From Brevibacillus massiliensis (GTDB lineage: Bacteria > Bacillota > Bacilli > Brevibacillales > Brevibacillaceae), in assembly GCF_000311785.1 (NCBI RefSeq), contig NZ_HE978543.1:184345-248344 (forward strand): a stretch of 64,000 nucleotides of DNA, in the 5' to 3' direction. Below, one piece after another: positions 33,448-42,582 of this stretch. The notes under the pieces were generated by a model. That model was not told the origin of the DNA. It saw only the letters and a list, made by a program, of their open reading frames with translations, and ran no database searches. Made by a program: the position numbers and the translations under genes. How positions within the stretch are numbered: position 1 is the first letter of the stretch; every line of letters begins with the position of its first letter.

Positions 33448-34548
33448 TTACTCCTCCATCGCCGCTTTCATTACCTGCAATACCAGATCCGGATCAACAT
33501 TCCTTACGATTTCGACTTTTCCGATGGCTTGCGGCAGCACCAGCACAAGCTGTCCGCCGACGCCTTTCTTGTCCCGCCCCATTGCGGTTAACACTTCTTC
33601 CGGATCGATCCCGGCAGGCCATTTTGTCGGCAGACCGTACAGCTCAAGCACCCGTTTCGTCTGATCGGCTACACCTTGCCCGGCCATGCCCATCCGCTCC
33701 GCCAGGCGGGCAGCCAGAACCATCCCGATCGAAATCGCCTCTCCGTGGTTTAAACCGCTGTATGCCGACAGCGATTCGAAGGCGTGCCCAAAGGTGTGTC
33801 CCAGGTTTAAGCAGGCGCGCATGCCCTGCTCCGTTTCATCTGCGGCGACCACACTCGCTTTGATCGCGCAGCCACGTTCGATTGCCTGGGCCAGCAGGTC
33901 GGGCGCCAGCCGATTTAACGGCTCCGCATTCCGCTCCAGCCATTCGACGAACGCTTCATCTGCGATCAGGCCGTGCTTGATGATCTCGGCAAAACCCGCA
34001 GCGATCTCGCGCCTGGGCAGAGTGGAGAGTGTTCCCGTATCGTAGACGACCATGAGCGGCTGATGAAACGCGCCGATCATGTTTTTCCCCAGCGGGTGGT
34101 TGACAGCCACTTTGCCGCCGACTGAGCTGTCGTGAGCGAGCAGTGTCGTCGGCACCTGCACAAACGGGATGCCGCGCATAAAGGTAGCCGCGACAAATCC
34201 CGCCAGATCGCCGATTACGCCGCCGCCCAGGGCGATGACGACCGATTTGCGGTCCAGTCCCGCTTCGATGGCGGTGGTCATCACCTGTTCGTAGACGGCA
34301 AGGCGCTTCGCCTGCTCCCCCGCTTCTACTACCGCCTGGACGGCCTTGTAGCCGCCCGCCGCCAGTTGATCGCAGAGCGGCTGCACATAATGCTTGGCGA
34401 CATTCGTATCCGTGACGACGAGCAGCTTGCTTGAGCTGCTGACCCCCCTTTCGGCGAGCAGTGCGGAAATCTGCTGCAGCAAGCCTTCGCCAATCAGGAT
34501 CGGATAGCTTCGCTCCCCTAATTCAACAGTAAGTTTCCGTGGTTCCAT
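33448..34548 (-). CDS. aroB: 3-dehydroquinate synthase
   Basis: 366 aa. NAD-binding GGGVIGDLAGFVAATFMRG, then PTTLLAHDSSVGGKVAVNHP with catalytic Lys, and zinc ligand region ACLNLGHTFGHAFESLSAY. Second shikimate-pathway enzyme. It directly abuts aroC (stop/start gap nil) and aroH, giving an aroC-aroB-aroH unit as in Bacillus. Confidence 0.97.
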   Translation of the reverse strand: MEPRKLTVELGERSYPILIGEGLLQQISALLAERGVSSSSKLLVVTDTNVAKHYVQPLCDQLAAGGYKAVQAVVEAGEQAKRLAVYEQVMTTAIEAGLDRKSVVIALGGGVIGDLAGFVAATFMRGIPFVQVPTTLLAHDSSVGGKVAVNHPLGKNMIGAFHQPLMVVYDTGTLSTLPRREIAAGFAEIIKHGLIADEAFVEWLERNAEPLNRLAPDLLAQAIERGCAIKASVVAADETEQGMRACLNLGHTFGHAFESLSAYSGLNHGEAISIGMVLAARLAERMGMAGQGVADQTKRVLELYGLPTKWPAGIDPEEVLTAMGRDKKGVGGQLVLVLPQAIGKVEIVRNVDPDLVLQVMKAAMEE

Positions 34549-35709
34549 TTAGAATCGCTCCGTATACTCACGGTATTTTCGCACGTTTTCCAGCATGTCA
34601 TCCAGCGAGTCGCTGTCGAACTTTTCACATAATGCACGGGCAATCTCCCAAGCGACGACGGCCTCGGCCACGACGCTGGCTGCGGGCACCGCACAGCTGT
34701 CTGAGCGCTCGATGCTGGCGCTGAACGGCTCTTTATTGTCGATATCCACACTCATCAACGGCTTGTACAGCGTGGGAATCGGCTTCATGACGCCCCGGAC
34801 GACAACCGGCATCCCTGTCGTCATGCCGCCCTCCAGCCCCCCGGCGCGATTGGTCCGCCGCCGATAGCCGGTCTCAGCCTGCCAGGTGATCTCATCGTGG
34901 ACCTGCGATCCCGGCAATTCCGCAGCCTTGAATCCGATCCCGATCTCTACGCCCTTGAACGCCTGGATGCTCATCACTGCCTGGGCCAACCGGCCGTCCA
35001 GTTTGCGGTCCCACTGTACGTGGCTGCCAAGGCCGATCGGCACGCCTTCGACGATGACCTCCACGACTCCGCCGATCGAGTCACCCTCTTCCTTGGCTTT
35101 GTCAATGGCGGCGATCATCTTGGCTTCCGCCTCTTTGTCAACGCAGCGAACCGGTGACGCTTCCGTGATCGCGATCAATTCATCCAGCGGCAGGTCGACT
35201 CGCTCTGCCTTCACTCCGCCAATCTCCAGTACCTGGCCGGCCACCTTGATTCCGAACTGTTCCAGCAGCTGGCGGGCAACTGCCCCGACGGCGACGCGGA
35301 TGGTCGTCTCCCTGGCACTTGACCTTTCCAAAATGTTGCGCATATCACGCTGGTGGTATTTAATCGCCCCGTTTAAATCGGCGTGTCCAGGCCGGGGACG
35401 GGAAACTCTACGGCGATCTTCCCCCTCCTCCACAGGTGTCGGACTCATGATCGTCTGCCAGTGGGTCCAGTCCCTGTTCTCCACGACGAGCGTGATCGGG
35501 GCCCCTGTCGTCAGTCCATGGCGAACGCCGGACAGCACTTGTACCTGGTCTTTTTCGATCTGCATTCTGCGGCCGCGGCCGTGTCCTTTTTGTCTGCGTG
35601 CCAACTGCTCATTGATCTTTTCAATCGAGATGGGCAGGTTGCTTGGAATCCCTTCGATGATCGCGGTCAGCTGCGGACCATGCGACTCTCCTGCTGTTAG
35701 ATATCTCAT
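34549..35709 (-). CDS. aroC: Chorismate synthase
   Basis: 386 aa. FMN-dependent last step of chorismate formation. Signatures: [20 protein letters not shown] at the N-terminus, [33 protein letters not shown], and [20 protein letters not shown]. Supplies chorismate to aroH, trp and the futalosine enzyme mqnA, all in this window. B. subtilis name aroF. Confidence 0.98.
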   Translation of the reverse strand: MRYLTAGESHGPQLTAIIEGIPSNLPISIEKINEQLARRQKGHGRGRRMQIEKDQVQVLSGVRHGLTTGAPITLVVENRDWTHWQTIMSPTPVEEGEDRRRVSRPRPGHADLNGAIKYHQRDMRNILERSSARETTIRVAVGAVARQLLEQFGIKVAGQVLEIGGVKAERVDLPLDELIAITEASPVRCVDKEAEAKMIAAIDKAKEEGDSIGGVVEVIVEGVPIGLGSHVQWDRKLDGRLAQAVMSIQAFKGVEIGIGFKAAELPGSQVHDEITWQAETGYRRRTNRAGGLEGGMTTGMPVVVRGVMKPIPTLYKPLMSVDIDNKEPFSASIERSDSCAVPAASVVAEAVVAWEIARALCEKFDSDSLDDMLENVRKYREYTERF

Positions 35710-35786
35710 CTCTTTCTCCTCCTACCCTTTAGCACTTTTAAGCGATATAATATCATACCCTTACAGGGAAGGAAACCCATCCTCCC

Positions 35787-35817
35787 AAAAATTAAAGCTT
35801 CTCCATCACGGAGAAGC
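35787..35817 (-). terminator. Terminator after the 55-aa gene
   Basis: Perfect 8-bp stem GCTTCTCC / GGAGAAGC with 5-nt loop (35817-35797), followed by TTTAATTTTTGG on the minus strand. The rest of 35710-35872 shows nothing else convincing. Confidence 0.75.
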
Positions 35818-35872
35818 CGGCGAGAAACACATCGATCGGGTCTTCCCGAAGATGTGCGGTCGGTTGAAACAA

Positions 35873-36040
35873 TTAACCATTATCTACAACAAGCATGCGG
35901 TCTTTAGACAGCGGGCGGTAAGGGTGGCTGCCAGCGATCAGATCGTCCAGCTGTGTCTCTTCCGTCCCCAGGATTTGGCCGCATTCCTGTAAAGTAATCA
36001 GTCCCCGACGGTAGGCTTCAATGACTTTGCGTTTATCCAT
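35873..36040 (-). CDS. 55-aa hypothetical protein between cheR and aroC
   Basis: ATG 36040 with GGGAGGA six bases upstream; starts MDKRKVIEAYRRGLITLQEC and ends LVVDNG. Residues 1-35 look like a helix-turn-helix half (EAYRRGLITLQECGQILG), as in small sigma-like or Fur-regulated DNA-binding fragments, but no family is recognised. It has its own terminator downstream. The ribosome site and closed frame make it likely to be translated. Confidence 0.65.
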   Translation of the reverse strand: MDKRKVIEAYRRGLITLQECGQILGTEETQLDDLIAGSHPYRPLSKDRMLVVDNG

Positions 36041-36112
36041 GAACATCCTCCCAGAAACTTATTATTCCTATTTTGAAAAAATTCCCGGGAAAGTATACTT
36101 GTTTTTCCTGTT

Positions 36113-36895
36113 CTATTTCAATTTTCGGTAGAAAAACGTGTCTTCTGACTCGAATTGGTACTGCTGGGGTTGAAAAATTTGTTCGGTGCTGCCGACGAAG
36201 AGCGTCCCTCCCGGCCGCAGCGCCTTGCTGAACTTGTGGTACAGCTCGTGCTTCGCTTCATCGGTAAAGTAAATCATGACGTTGCGGCAAATGATCAAGT
36301 CAAACCCGCTGTCAAACGGATCCGCCAAGAGGTTGTGTTTTTTGAAGGTGACCGCATTCACAATCTCTGGAGAAATCTGATAAGTTATCCCGTCTTTGCG
36401 AAAGTACGACTGGACCAATTCCTTGGGGCACTCCTGCAGGGACCGTTCCAGGTAGATCCCCCGCTTCGCCTTGGCGATCGCCCCTTCGTCGATATCCGTG
36501 GCCATGATGCTGAAGTCCCTGAAGCTGTGCCGCTCGCGGAGCATCAGCATAGCCAGTGTATACGGCTCCTCTCCGGTGGAGCAGGCGGCGCTCCAGCACC
36601 TTAGCTTGCTTGACTCGCGGTACAGGCGCGGCAAAATTTTATTGGCCAGCACTTCCCAGCGGGCATAATTGCGAAAAAACTCCGATACGTTGATCGTCAT
36701 GCGGTCGAGAAATTCTGCAAACAGATCGGAATCCTGGCTGAGAGCCTGAAAGTAATCGGCGAAGCTGGAAAAACCGCGCTTCACTCTCAGGCTGGTCAGG
36801 CGCCGTTTCATCTGGGCTTCCTTATATAACGCCAAATCGATGCCCGTCTTTTTTTTAATGTTGGCAATGAATTGAATAAAATCGAGATCATCCAT
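36113..36895 (-). CDS. cheR: Chemotaxis protein methyltransferase CheR
   Basis: 260 aa. Methylates glutamates of chemoreceptors using S-adenosylmethionine. N-terminal helical domain ([18 protein letters not shown]), then the SAM motif [37 protein letters not shown] and [11 protein letters not shown]. It lies between ndk and aroC, as in Bacillus, apart from other chemotaxis genes. Confidence 0.97.
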   Translation of the reverse strand: MDDLDFIQFIANIKKKTGIDLALYKEAQMKRRLTSLRVKRGFSSFADYFQALSQDSDLFAEFLDRMTINVSEFFRNYARWEVLANKILPRLYRESSKLRCWSAACSTGEEPYTLAMLMLRERHSFRDFSIMATDIDEGAIAKAKRGIYLERSLQECPKELVQSYFRKDGITYQISPEIVNAVTFKKHNLLADPFDSGFDLIICRNVMIYFTDEAKHELYHKFSKALRPGGTLFVGSTEQIFQPQQYQFESEDTFFYRKLK

Positions 36896-36940
36896 CTGAT
36901 GAGCCTCCTTACAGGTGCTGGGTCAGCTGTTTCCAGGCAA

Positions 36941-36968
36941 AAGAAAAAGGCCCTCCTGGAGCCTTTTT
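36941..36968. terminator. Terminator after ndk
   Basis: Symmetric stem AAAAAGGC...GCCTTTTT (36944-36951, 36961-36968) with inner TCC/GGA pairs. It lies between ndk and cheR and can work in both directions. Confidence 0.8.
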
Positions 36969-36984
36969 CCCGTTTTGGATGTCT

Positions 36985-37428
36985 TTAAACCCAGCGTTGG
37001 ATCGTTTTTTCGAACGAAACGACTTCGGATTCAGAGAACCACAGACCGATCTCACGGGCAGCGCTCTCGGGCGAATCGGATCCATGGATGATGTTCATGC
37101 CTACGCTTACGGCAAAATCGCCGCGAATGGTGCCTGGAGCCGCATCCGCAGGATTGGTTTTTCCCATCATGTTGCGGGCCGTGCTGATTACGTTGTTGCC
37201 CTGCCAGACCATTGCAAATACCGGACCGGAAGTGATGAAGTCCACGAGTTCGCCAAAGAACGGGCGTTCCTTGTGCTCCGCGTAATGCTTCTCTGCCAGT
37301 TCGCGGCTGACCTGCATCAGTTTTGCTCCAACCAGTGTAAAGCCTTTTGCCTCAAATCGGGAGACGATCTCTCCGATCAAATTGCGCTGTACACCATCCG
37401 GTTTTACCATAATAAATGTTTTCTCCAT
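36985..37428 (-). CDS. ndk: Nucleoside diphosphate kinase
   Basis: 147 aa. Balances nucleoside triphosphates by phosphate transfer through a histidine. [20 protein letters not shown] at the N-terminus and the active-site [20 protein letters not shown] with catalytic His. Located between hepT and cheR, as in B. subtilis. Confidence 0.98.
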   Translation of the reverse strand: MEKTFIMVKPDGVQRNLIGEIVSRFEAKGFTLVGAKLMQVSRELAEKHYAEHKERPFFGELVDFITSGPVFAMVWQGNNVISTARNMMGKTNPADAAPGTIRGDFAVSVGMNIIHGSDSPESAAREIGLWFSESEVVSFEKTIQRWV

Positions 37429-37516
37429 GTGCTGCCTCCATCAAAGCTATGTATTTAAGTGATCACACCAACGAAAATTTTATCAAAGATTGCCCAGACA
37501 AGCAACCTGCCGGCGG

Positions 37517-38482
37517 TTAAAACTTGCGCTCGCCAATAAAGCCTGCGATCTCGATGAGCGACTTTTTCGTCGAGTTGTCAGGCAGGTCCCCGATGACAGC
37601 GCGGGCCCGGTTCAGGTAACGCTCCCCCAGCCGGCGGGCGTATTCGATGCCTTCGCCGCGTCTGATCAGTTCGATGGATTCGTCGATGTGCTCAAGTAGC
37701 CTCTCCTGCCTGATCCACGCCTGCAGCTGCCGCTGATTCGCTCCGCAGTAGGCTTCGTACAGCGCGGGCAAGGTGATATTGCCCTGGCGCAAATCGCTTC
37801 CCGCGGGTTTCCCCAATTGCTTCTCCGTACCGGTAAAATCGAGGATGTCATCGGTTATCTGGAAAGCCATGCCGACGTTGTACCCGTACAGGTACATCTG
37901 TCTCACCAGCTTCTCGCTGGCCTCGCAGGCAATCGCTCCGAGCTGGCAGCTGATGGCGATCAACAGGGCCGTCTTTCGCTTAATTCGCCGCAAGTAGTGG
38001 CGAAGGCCTTGATTCCAGTTGCCCAAAGCCCGCACCTGCTCGATCTCGCCTTTGGTCATCTCCAAAATCGCCTTTGACAGGATCTGGTGTATTTTCGGAT
38101 TGGGCAGCTCTGCCGTAATCGCCAGCGCCCTGGCAAAAATATAGTCCCCCGTGTACATCGCGATGCGGTTGTCCCACTTCGCTTTTACGGTATCGCGGCC
38201 GCGCCGTTTGTCGGCATCGTCGATGACGTCGTCGTGAACGAGCGAGGCCATGTGGATCAACTCCAGGGGTACGGCCACTTTCTTCAAAACCTCCAGATCG
38301 TAGTTCCCCCATTTGCCGCCAAGCAAAACAAAGACGGGCCGTATCCGTTTGCCACCTGCCTTCAAGAGATGCGTGGACGTCTGATACAAGTCCCGCAGCC
38401 CGGTGTCAATCGCCCGCTCCAATTCTTTCTCGATGTACTGCACATCGCCCTTTAACTGTAAATAAATATCGACGAGGTTCAT
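37517..38482 (-). CDS. hepT: Heptaprenyl diphosphate synthase component II
   Basis: 321 aa from ATG 38482, which follows AGGTGG; a GTG three codons earlier is less likely. trans-Prenyl synthase with LVHDDVIDDADKRRGRDTVK (first Asp-rich motif) and AFQITDDILDFTGTEKQLGK (second). Pairs with HepS to make the C35 side chain of menaquinone-7. Last gene of the hepS-menG-ubiA-ubiX-mqnA-hepT operon. Confidence 0.96.
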   Translation of the reverse strand: MNLVDIYLQLKGDVQYIEKELERAIDTGLRDLYQTSTHLLKAGGKRIRPVFVLLGGKWGNYDLEVLKKVAVPLELIHMASLVHDDVIDDADKRRGRDTVKAKWDNRIAMYTGDYIFARALAITAELPNPKIHQILSKAILEMTKGEIEQVRALGNWNQGLRHYLRRIKRKTALLIAISCQLGAIACEASEKLVRQMYLYGYNVGMAFQITDDILDFTGTEKQLGKPAGSDLRQGNITLPALYEAYCGANQRQLQAWIRQERLLEHIDESIELIRRGEGIEYARRLGERYLNRARAVIGDLPDNSTKKSLIEIAGFIGERKF

Positions 38483-38491
38483 CCGTTCCAC

Positions 38492-39358
38492 CTAATTCAT
38501 TAACGTATTAGTAGCTGCTATCGATCCCAAATCCCATACCTTCACCTTTACCGCAGTCGGCAGAAGATCCATTTCGGCCGCCTGGGCAAAATAGTATTCC
38601 AGCCCCTCCTGATGTTTCGGTGAAAAATCGTACTGCAATCCGCTGAAATACTCGTACCAATCCGCCGCCTCGCCGCCAATCTGCTCTTTGACATGGGCGA
38701 CCAGCGGCGTCAAGTCGCGAAGACTTTTTTCCTTGCTGTCCAAGAAGGCGGCGTAAATCTCTTTCAGCAGTGCTTCCTGCTGTAGGATAGCCTGCTTGCG
38801 CACCGTCCACAAGGCAAACGTCATCGAATAGCCGGTATGCTGATGCCAAAGGTCGGCCAGGTCATATACATGGTACTCTTTGTTGGCGCGATAGGCAAGC
38901 AGGGCGTCGTCCCCGATTAACAGAGCGGCGTCCGCCTGTTCCATCATCAGTGACAGCTTTGGCTCCATCGTATTATAGGTGACGTGGAACCCCATAAACT
39001 TTTCCAGGATGATCTTGAGCAAGTTGACCGAGGTCGCTGACGTGTTTGTCAACGCGATACGAGCCCCGTCAAGCTGCTCAATCGGCTGCCTGGAAAACAG
39101 GTAGATCGAACGCACCTTGCGATAGGCGCTCACGGACAGATGCGGCAGCACCAGGTACTGCTGCTCGTGCTGCGCGTAGCTGAAGGCAGAAATCGGGCCG
39201 ACGTCGATTCTTCCCGCCGCCATCGCCTGGTTCAATTGAGCCGGCACTTGCTGTACAAATTCTACCTGATCTTCAAAACGGCGCTGGTCAAAGTAAAAGT
39301 AGACAGGGAGTGTATTCGTGTAGCGAATTTGTCCAATCGTAAGTGTCTTAGTCTTCAT
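38492..39358 (-). CDS. mqnA: Chorismate dehydratase MqnA (futalosine menaquinone pathway)
   Basis: 288 aa from ATG 39358 (GGGGGAG upstream). Periplasmic-binding-like fold with family segments IGQIRYTNTLPVYFYFD, GRIDVGPISAFSYAQH, LTNTSATSVNLLKIILEKFM, and DAALLIGDDALLAY. It removes water from chorismate to give 3-[(1-carboxyvinyl)oxy]benzoate. In B. subtilis this operon position is empty because that species uses the MenFDHCEB route. Its start overlaps ubiX by 11 nt, linking it to menaquinone genes on both sides. Confidence 0.93.
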   Translation of the reverse strand: MKTKTLTIGQIRYTNTLPVYFYFDQRRFEDQVEFVQQVPAQLNQAMAAGRIDVGPISAFSYAQHEQQYLVLPHLSVSAYRKVRSIYLFSRQPIEQLDGARIALTNTSATSVNLLKIILEKFMGFHVTYNTMEPKLSLMMEQADAALLIGDDALLAYRANKEYHVYDLADLWHQHTGYSMTFALWTVRKQAILQQEALLKEIYAAFLDSKEKSLRDLTPLVAHVKEQIGGEAADWYEYFSGLQYDFSPKHQEGLEYYFAQAAEMDLLPTAVKVKVWDLGSIAATNTLMN

Positions 39359-39956
39359 GTTGACTCCCCCAGCGTTGAAATAGTGTATGCGGGATATCAA
39401 ACGCATCCAGCGCTTTCCCGACAACAAAATTGATCAGATCGTCCATCGTCTGCGGCTTGTGGTAATAACCCGGCATCGCCGGCAATATTCTCGCGCCGAT
39501 CCGGGCAAGCCGCAGCATGTTCTCCAGGTGGATCGCATTCAGCGGTGTCTCCCGGGGGACGATAACCAGTTTTCGCCCTTCCTTCAGCGCTACGTCTGCC
39601 GCCCGTTCCATCAGGTTGCCGGAAGCCCCGTTGGCAATTCCTGACAGCGTCCCCATCGAACACGGGATGATGATCATTCCGTCGCCGCGATGGGAGCCGC
39701 TTGCCGCCGGACAAGAAAAATCGCGCAAAGTCCAATAGTGCAGGCGGCCGGGAAAATTCTGCTGCAGTTTTTCCGCAAGCAACGTTTCCCGGTCATCTGC
39801 TGCCCACTCCAACTCGTCGCGAAAGACCTGCCAGCCAGCTTCCGTAATCATCAAGTGAACCGTGTGTCCCGCCTTGAGCAGTTCCTGCACAAAGCGCACT
39901 CCGTAAATCGCTCCGCTTGCCCCTGTAATCCCTACTGCCAGCTGTTTTTTATTCAT
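39348..39956 (-). CDS. ubiX: UbiX family flavin prenyltransferase
   Basis: 202 aa flavoprotein. GITGASGAIYGVRFVQEL (phosphate loop), IIPCSMGTLSGIANGASGNL, and RETPLNAIHLENMLRLARIG with ILPAMPGYYHKP. The family makes prenylated FMN for UbiD-type decarboxylases. With mqnA and a UbiA prenyltransferase it fits the late futalosine pathway; the UbiD partner is not in this window. ATG overlaps the ubiA gene stop by 4 nt. Confidence 0.93.
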   Translation of the reverse strand: MNKKQLAVGITGASGAIYGVRFVQELLKAGHTVHLMITEAGWQVFRDELEWAADDRETLLAEKLQQNFPGRLHYWTLRDFSCPAASGSHRGDGMIIIPCSMGTLSGIANGASGNLMERAADVALKEGRKLVIVPRETPLNAIHLENMLRLARIGARILPAMPGYYHKPQTMDDLINFVVGKALDAFDIPHTLFQRWGSQHED

Positions 39957-40822
39957 GACATCACCAAATCTATCATCGTAAATGCGAACATGACAACGCT
40001 GAGAATGCCGTTCATGTTAAAGAAAGCGACATTCAGCTTCGACAAGTCCGTCGGTTTGACCAGGCTGTGTTCATAGATCAGGATCACAGCCGAGACAATC
40101 ACTCCGATGAGGAACCAAATGGACAAATCCGAGATGAAGTAAAGCGTAAAAAAGCCGATCACGGTCAGCGTATGGCAGAGCCTCGCAATGATCAAGCCAT
40201 TGGCGACACCGAAGCGGCTCGGGATCGAAAAAAGGCCTTCGCGGACGTCAAAGTCCGCGTCCTGGCAGGCGTAAATGATGTCAAATCCGGCTGTCCACAG
40301 CATCACCGAGAAAAACAGCAGCATCGCTGTTGCGTCGATCTGTCCGGTGGTAGCGACCCATCCGCCCAGCGGTCCGAGGCCAATCGCCGCGCCAAGCACG
40401 AAGTGGCACAACCAGGTAAAGCGCTTCGTATACGAATAAACAATCAGCACCAACACGGCAAGCGGCAGCAGTTTTACCGCCAGCATGTTCAGTTGGGAGG
40501 CTGCCAAAAACAGCAGGGCAAATGAGACGATGATAAAAATAAGTACTTCCGATACGGAAATCAGCCCTGCGGGAATCGCTCTCGTCGCCGTTCGCGGGTT
40601 TTTCGCGTCGATGAATCGATCGATCAGGCGGTTGAGCGACATTGCGGCGCTCCTCGCCCCGACCATCGCCACCGTGACCCAGAGAATTTCGCTCCAGGTC
40701 GGCCAGGCATGCTCCACGACAATGCTTCCCAGAACGGCCCCCATAAAGGCAAAGGGCAGGGCAAAGATACTATGTTCGAATTTAATCATTTCCAATATGA
40801 TCTTCACTTTTTGCAGTACCAT
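39953..40822 (-). CDS. UbiA family prenyltransferase (MqnP-like)
   Basis: 289 aa from ATG 40822; a GTG eight codons upstream is an alternative. Around eight membrane helices. Substrate motifs: NRLIDRFIDAKNPRTATRAI (Asp-rich) and ACQDADFDVREGLFSIPSRF. It should attach the polyprenyl tail to the 1,4-dihydroxy-6-naphthoate-type head group or to a hydroxybenzoate-like acid; its place between menG and ubiX/mqnA points to menaquinone. Often annotated as 4-hydroxybenzoate octaprenyltransferase. Confidence 0.9.
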   Translation of the reverse strand: MVLQKVKIILEMIKFEHSIFALPFAFMGAVLGSIVVEHAWPTWSEILWVTVAMVGARSAAMSLNRLIDRFIDAKNPRTATRAIPAGLISVSEVLIFIIVSFALLFLAASQLNMLAVKLLPLAVLVLIVYSYTKRFTWLCHFVLGAAIGLGPLGGWVATTGQIDATAMLLFFSVMLWTAGFDIIYACQDADFDVREGLFSIPSRFGVANGLIIARLCHTLTVIGFFTLYFISDLSIWFLIGVIVSAVILIYEHSLVKPTDLSKLNVAFFNMNGILSVVMFAFTMIDLVMS

Positions 40823-40942
40823 CTTAAGCACTTCCGATCTACGCACTGTTTACTATTGGTGAAAGAGTCTTGAAGTTCTGCACGAAAACATGAATGCTGC
40901 ATCCTGCAGCAGGCAACAGGCCCTTGGCTGAATGGGAGGCGA

Positions 40943-41665
40943 TCACGAGCGTTTGATTCCGATGTGGAGCGCTGCCACGCCCCCCATAAACAGCTTGACC
41001 TGCACCGGATCAAGCCCCGCCTTCTTAAACATCAAAGCGAGTTCCTTGCTGTCGGGAAAGTGGGTCAGCGACTGCGGCAGCCATGCGTATTCCTCATACT
41101 TGTTTACGATCAATTTGGCGATCACCGGCAAGATCTTGTAAAAGTAAAAGTAAAAGAGCTGACGGTACGGCAGAAATGGGGGTTTGGACACTTCCAACGA
41201 TACCACCTTTCCACCCGGCTTGACCACTCTCGCCATCTCGCCCAGGACTGTTTGAATATCAGGAACATTGCGCAAAGCAAAACCGATCGTCGCCACATCG
41301 AAGCTGTTGTCTTCGTACGGCAGACTCATCGCGTCTGCATTGACGAGCGTAACCACATCTCCGACTCCAGCATTGGCAATCTTGTATTCGCCAACCTCGA
41401 GCATTTTTTTGCTGAAGTCAAGGCCGACGACCCTTCCCTCCCGCCCGACGGCGCGAGCCAAGCTGATCGTCCAGTCACATGTCCCGCAGGCGATGTCAAT
41501 TGCGGCTTGTCCAGGCTTTACCTGCAGCTTTTGCATGGTGTAATTCCGCCAGGCGACGTGGCTTCCGAAGCTGATCACATTGTTCATGCGGTCGTATTCA
41601 TCGGCGATACTTTCAAACACATTGTGAACGTACCTGGCCTTTTGTTCCATCTGTTCTTTGTTCAC
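40943..41665 (-). CDS. menG: Demethylmenaquinone methyltransferase
   Basis: 240 aa, UbiE/MenG family. SAM motif AIDIACGTCDWTISLARAVG, GLDFSKKMLEVGEYK, NADAMSLPYEDNSFDVATIG and FALRNVPDIQTVLGEMARV. Final methylation of menaquinone. GTG start at 41665 soon after the hepS stop; an ATG five codons in is an alternative. The usual DxGxGTGD is AIDIACGTCDW, a mild variation seen in this family. Confidence 0.96.
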   Translation of the reverse strand: MNKEQMEQKARYVHNVFESIADEYDRMNNVISFGSHVAWRNYTMQKLQVKPGQAAIDIACGTCDWTISLARAVGREGRVVGLDFSKKMLEVGEYKIANAGVGDVVTLVNADAMSLPYEDNSFDVATIGFALRNVPDIQTVLGEMARVVKPGGKVVSLEVSKPPFLPYRQLFYFYFYKILPVIAKLIVNKYEEYAWLPQSLTHFPDSKELALMFKKAGLDPVQVKLFMGGVAALHIGIKRS

Positions 41666-41670
41666 GCTCC

Positions 41671-42501
41671 CTACATCTCCTCAACTACGCGTTTTAAGCG
41701 ATTCAATCGGTGCGAGTAGCGAGAAGTTACCCAGCTGAGAAGCGGCTGTTTCTCATTCGGGTAAAGACTGCAAACCAATTGTTCACATACGCCGATTAGT
41801 TCGTTCGTCCGCGCCTCGACAAAATCCAGCAGATTTGCCAGGGTCAAACCCGGCTTTTGCAGCAATCTTGACAATCCGGAAGGGATTTGCTTCTGCCATT
41901 GCAGCTGTTCCCACTCGCCGATAATCCGCTCGACAGCAGAAGTCTCCTCAAAGAGGGAAACCCAAAAACGGCGCTCTTCTTCTATCGGCGTAAAGTGTTT
42001 GACCACCCCTACATACAGCGCCGTATCAATCGTTTGGCGCAGGGAGAGATACGCTTCCCAGGAGAGCTTGTTGTCCTTCTCGGATACGTGAAGCTGCATC
42101 TTCGCTTCATTAATCTGCTGAATCGCATGAGAAAAAATCCGAATCGGTTCGATTTCTCCCGCTTCGGCCAACAGATAGTAATACTGGCTGCTGCAGTAAT
42201 CGCCTGCAAGTACGGTGAGCTGCCTCGTTCGCTCGTCCAATATGGTGCTTTCATACGTGAGCTTTACCAGTTCATGGGTATCCAGCCCCACCTGCATCAG
42301 CCCAGCACTAATGGTCAGCCGCTTTGCCCGCTCTTTTTCCAAGCCGTTTTCAAGCAAACAAAAGTATAGCAATGCCAACCGATTTTCCGCCATGGCGGGC
42401 ATATCGACGTATTGCCGAACAAATGGCTGCGAAATCATGTGATGAATCCGTTCGGCGATCTCCCGGATCTCATCGGAAAAAGGTGTTACATCTCGATTCA
42501 T
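41671..42501 (-). CDS. hepS: Heptaprenyl diphosphate synthase component I
   Basis: 276 aa from ATG 42501 with TTGGAGG upstream; the frame continues 24 codons above it through a hairpin and is not used. Helical, no Asp-rich motif, with YFCLLENGLEKERAKRLTIS and LVKLTYESTILDERTRQLTV. HepS is the non-catalytic subunit that pairs with HepT. First gene of the menaquinone operon. Confidence 0.92.
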   Translation of the reverse strand: MNRDVTPFSDEIREIAERIHHMISQPFVRQYVDMPAMAENRLALLYFCLLENGLEKERAKRLTISAGLMQVGLDTHELVKLTYESTILDERTRQLTVLAGDYCSSQYYYLLAEAGEIEPIRIFSHAIQQINEAKMQLHVSEKDNKLSWEAYLSLRQTIDTALYVGVVKHFTPIEEERRFWVSLFEETSAVERIIGEWEQLQWQKQIPSGLSRLLQKPGLTLANLLDFVEARTNELIGVCEQLVCSLYPNEKQPLLSWVTSRYSHRLNRLKRVVEEM

Positions 42502-42517
42502 CAGGCTTCCTCCAATG

Positions 42518-42545
42518 AGAAAAGCTTCACAAAAAAAGCTTTTCT
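42518..42545 (-). promoter_or_regulatory. Perfect 10-bp hairpin in the hepS leader
   Basis: Arms AGAAAAGCTT / AAGCTTTTCT (42545-42536 and 42527-42518) with an 8-nt loop lie immediately before the hepS ribosome site. An extended -10 promoter TGATATACT is at 42565-42573 region on the same strand. No U-tract follows, so this is more like an mRNA-stabilising or translation-tuning element than a terminator. Confidence 0.45.
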
Positions 42546-42582
42546 TATAAGCAATCATCCTTGAGTATATCATAATTTTGGT

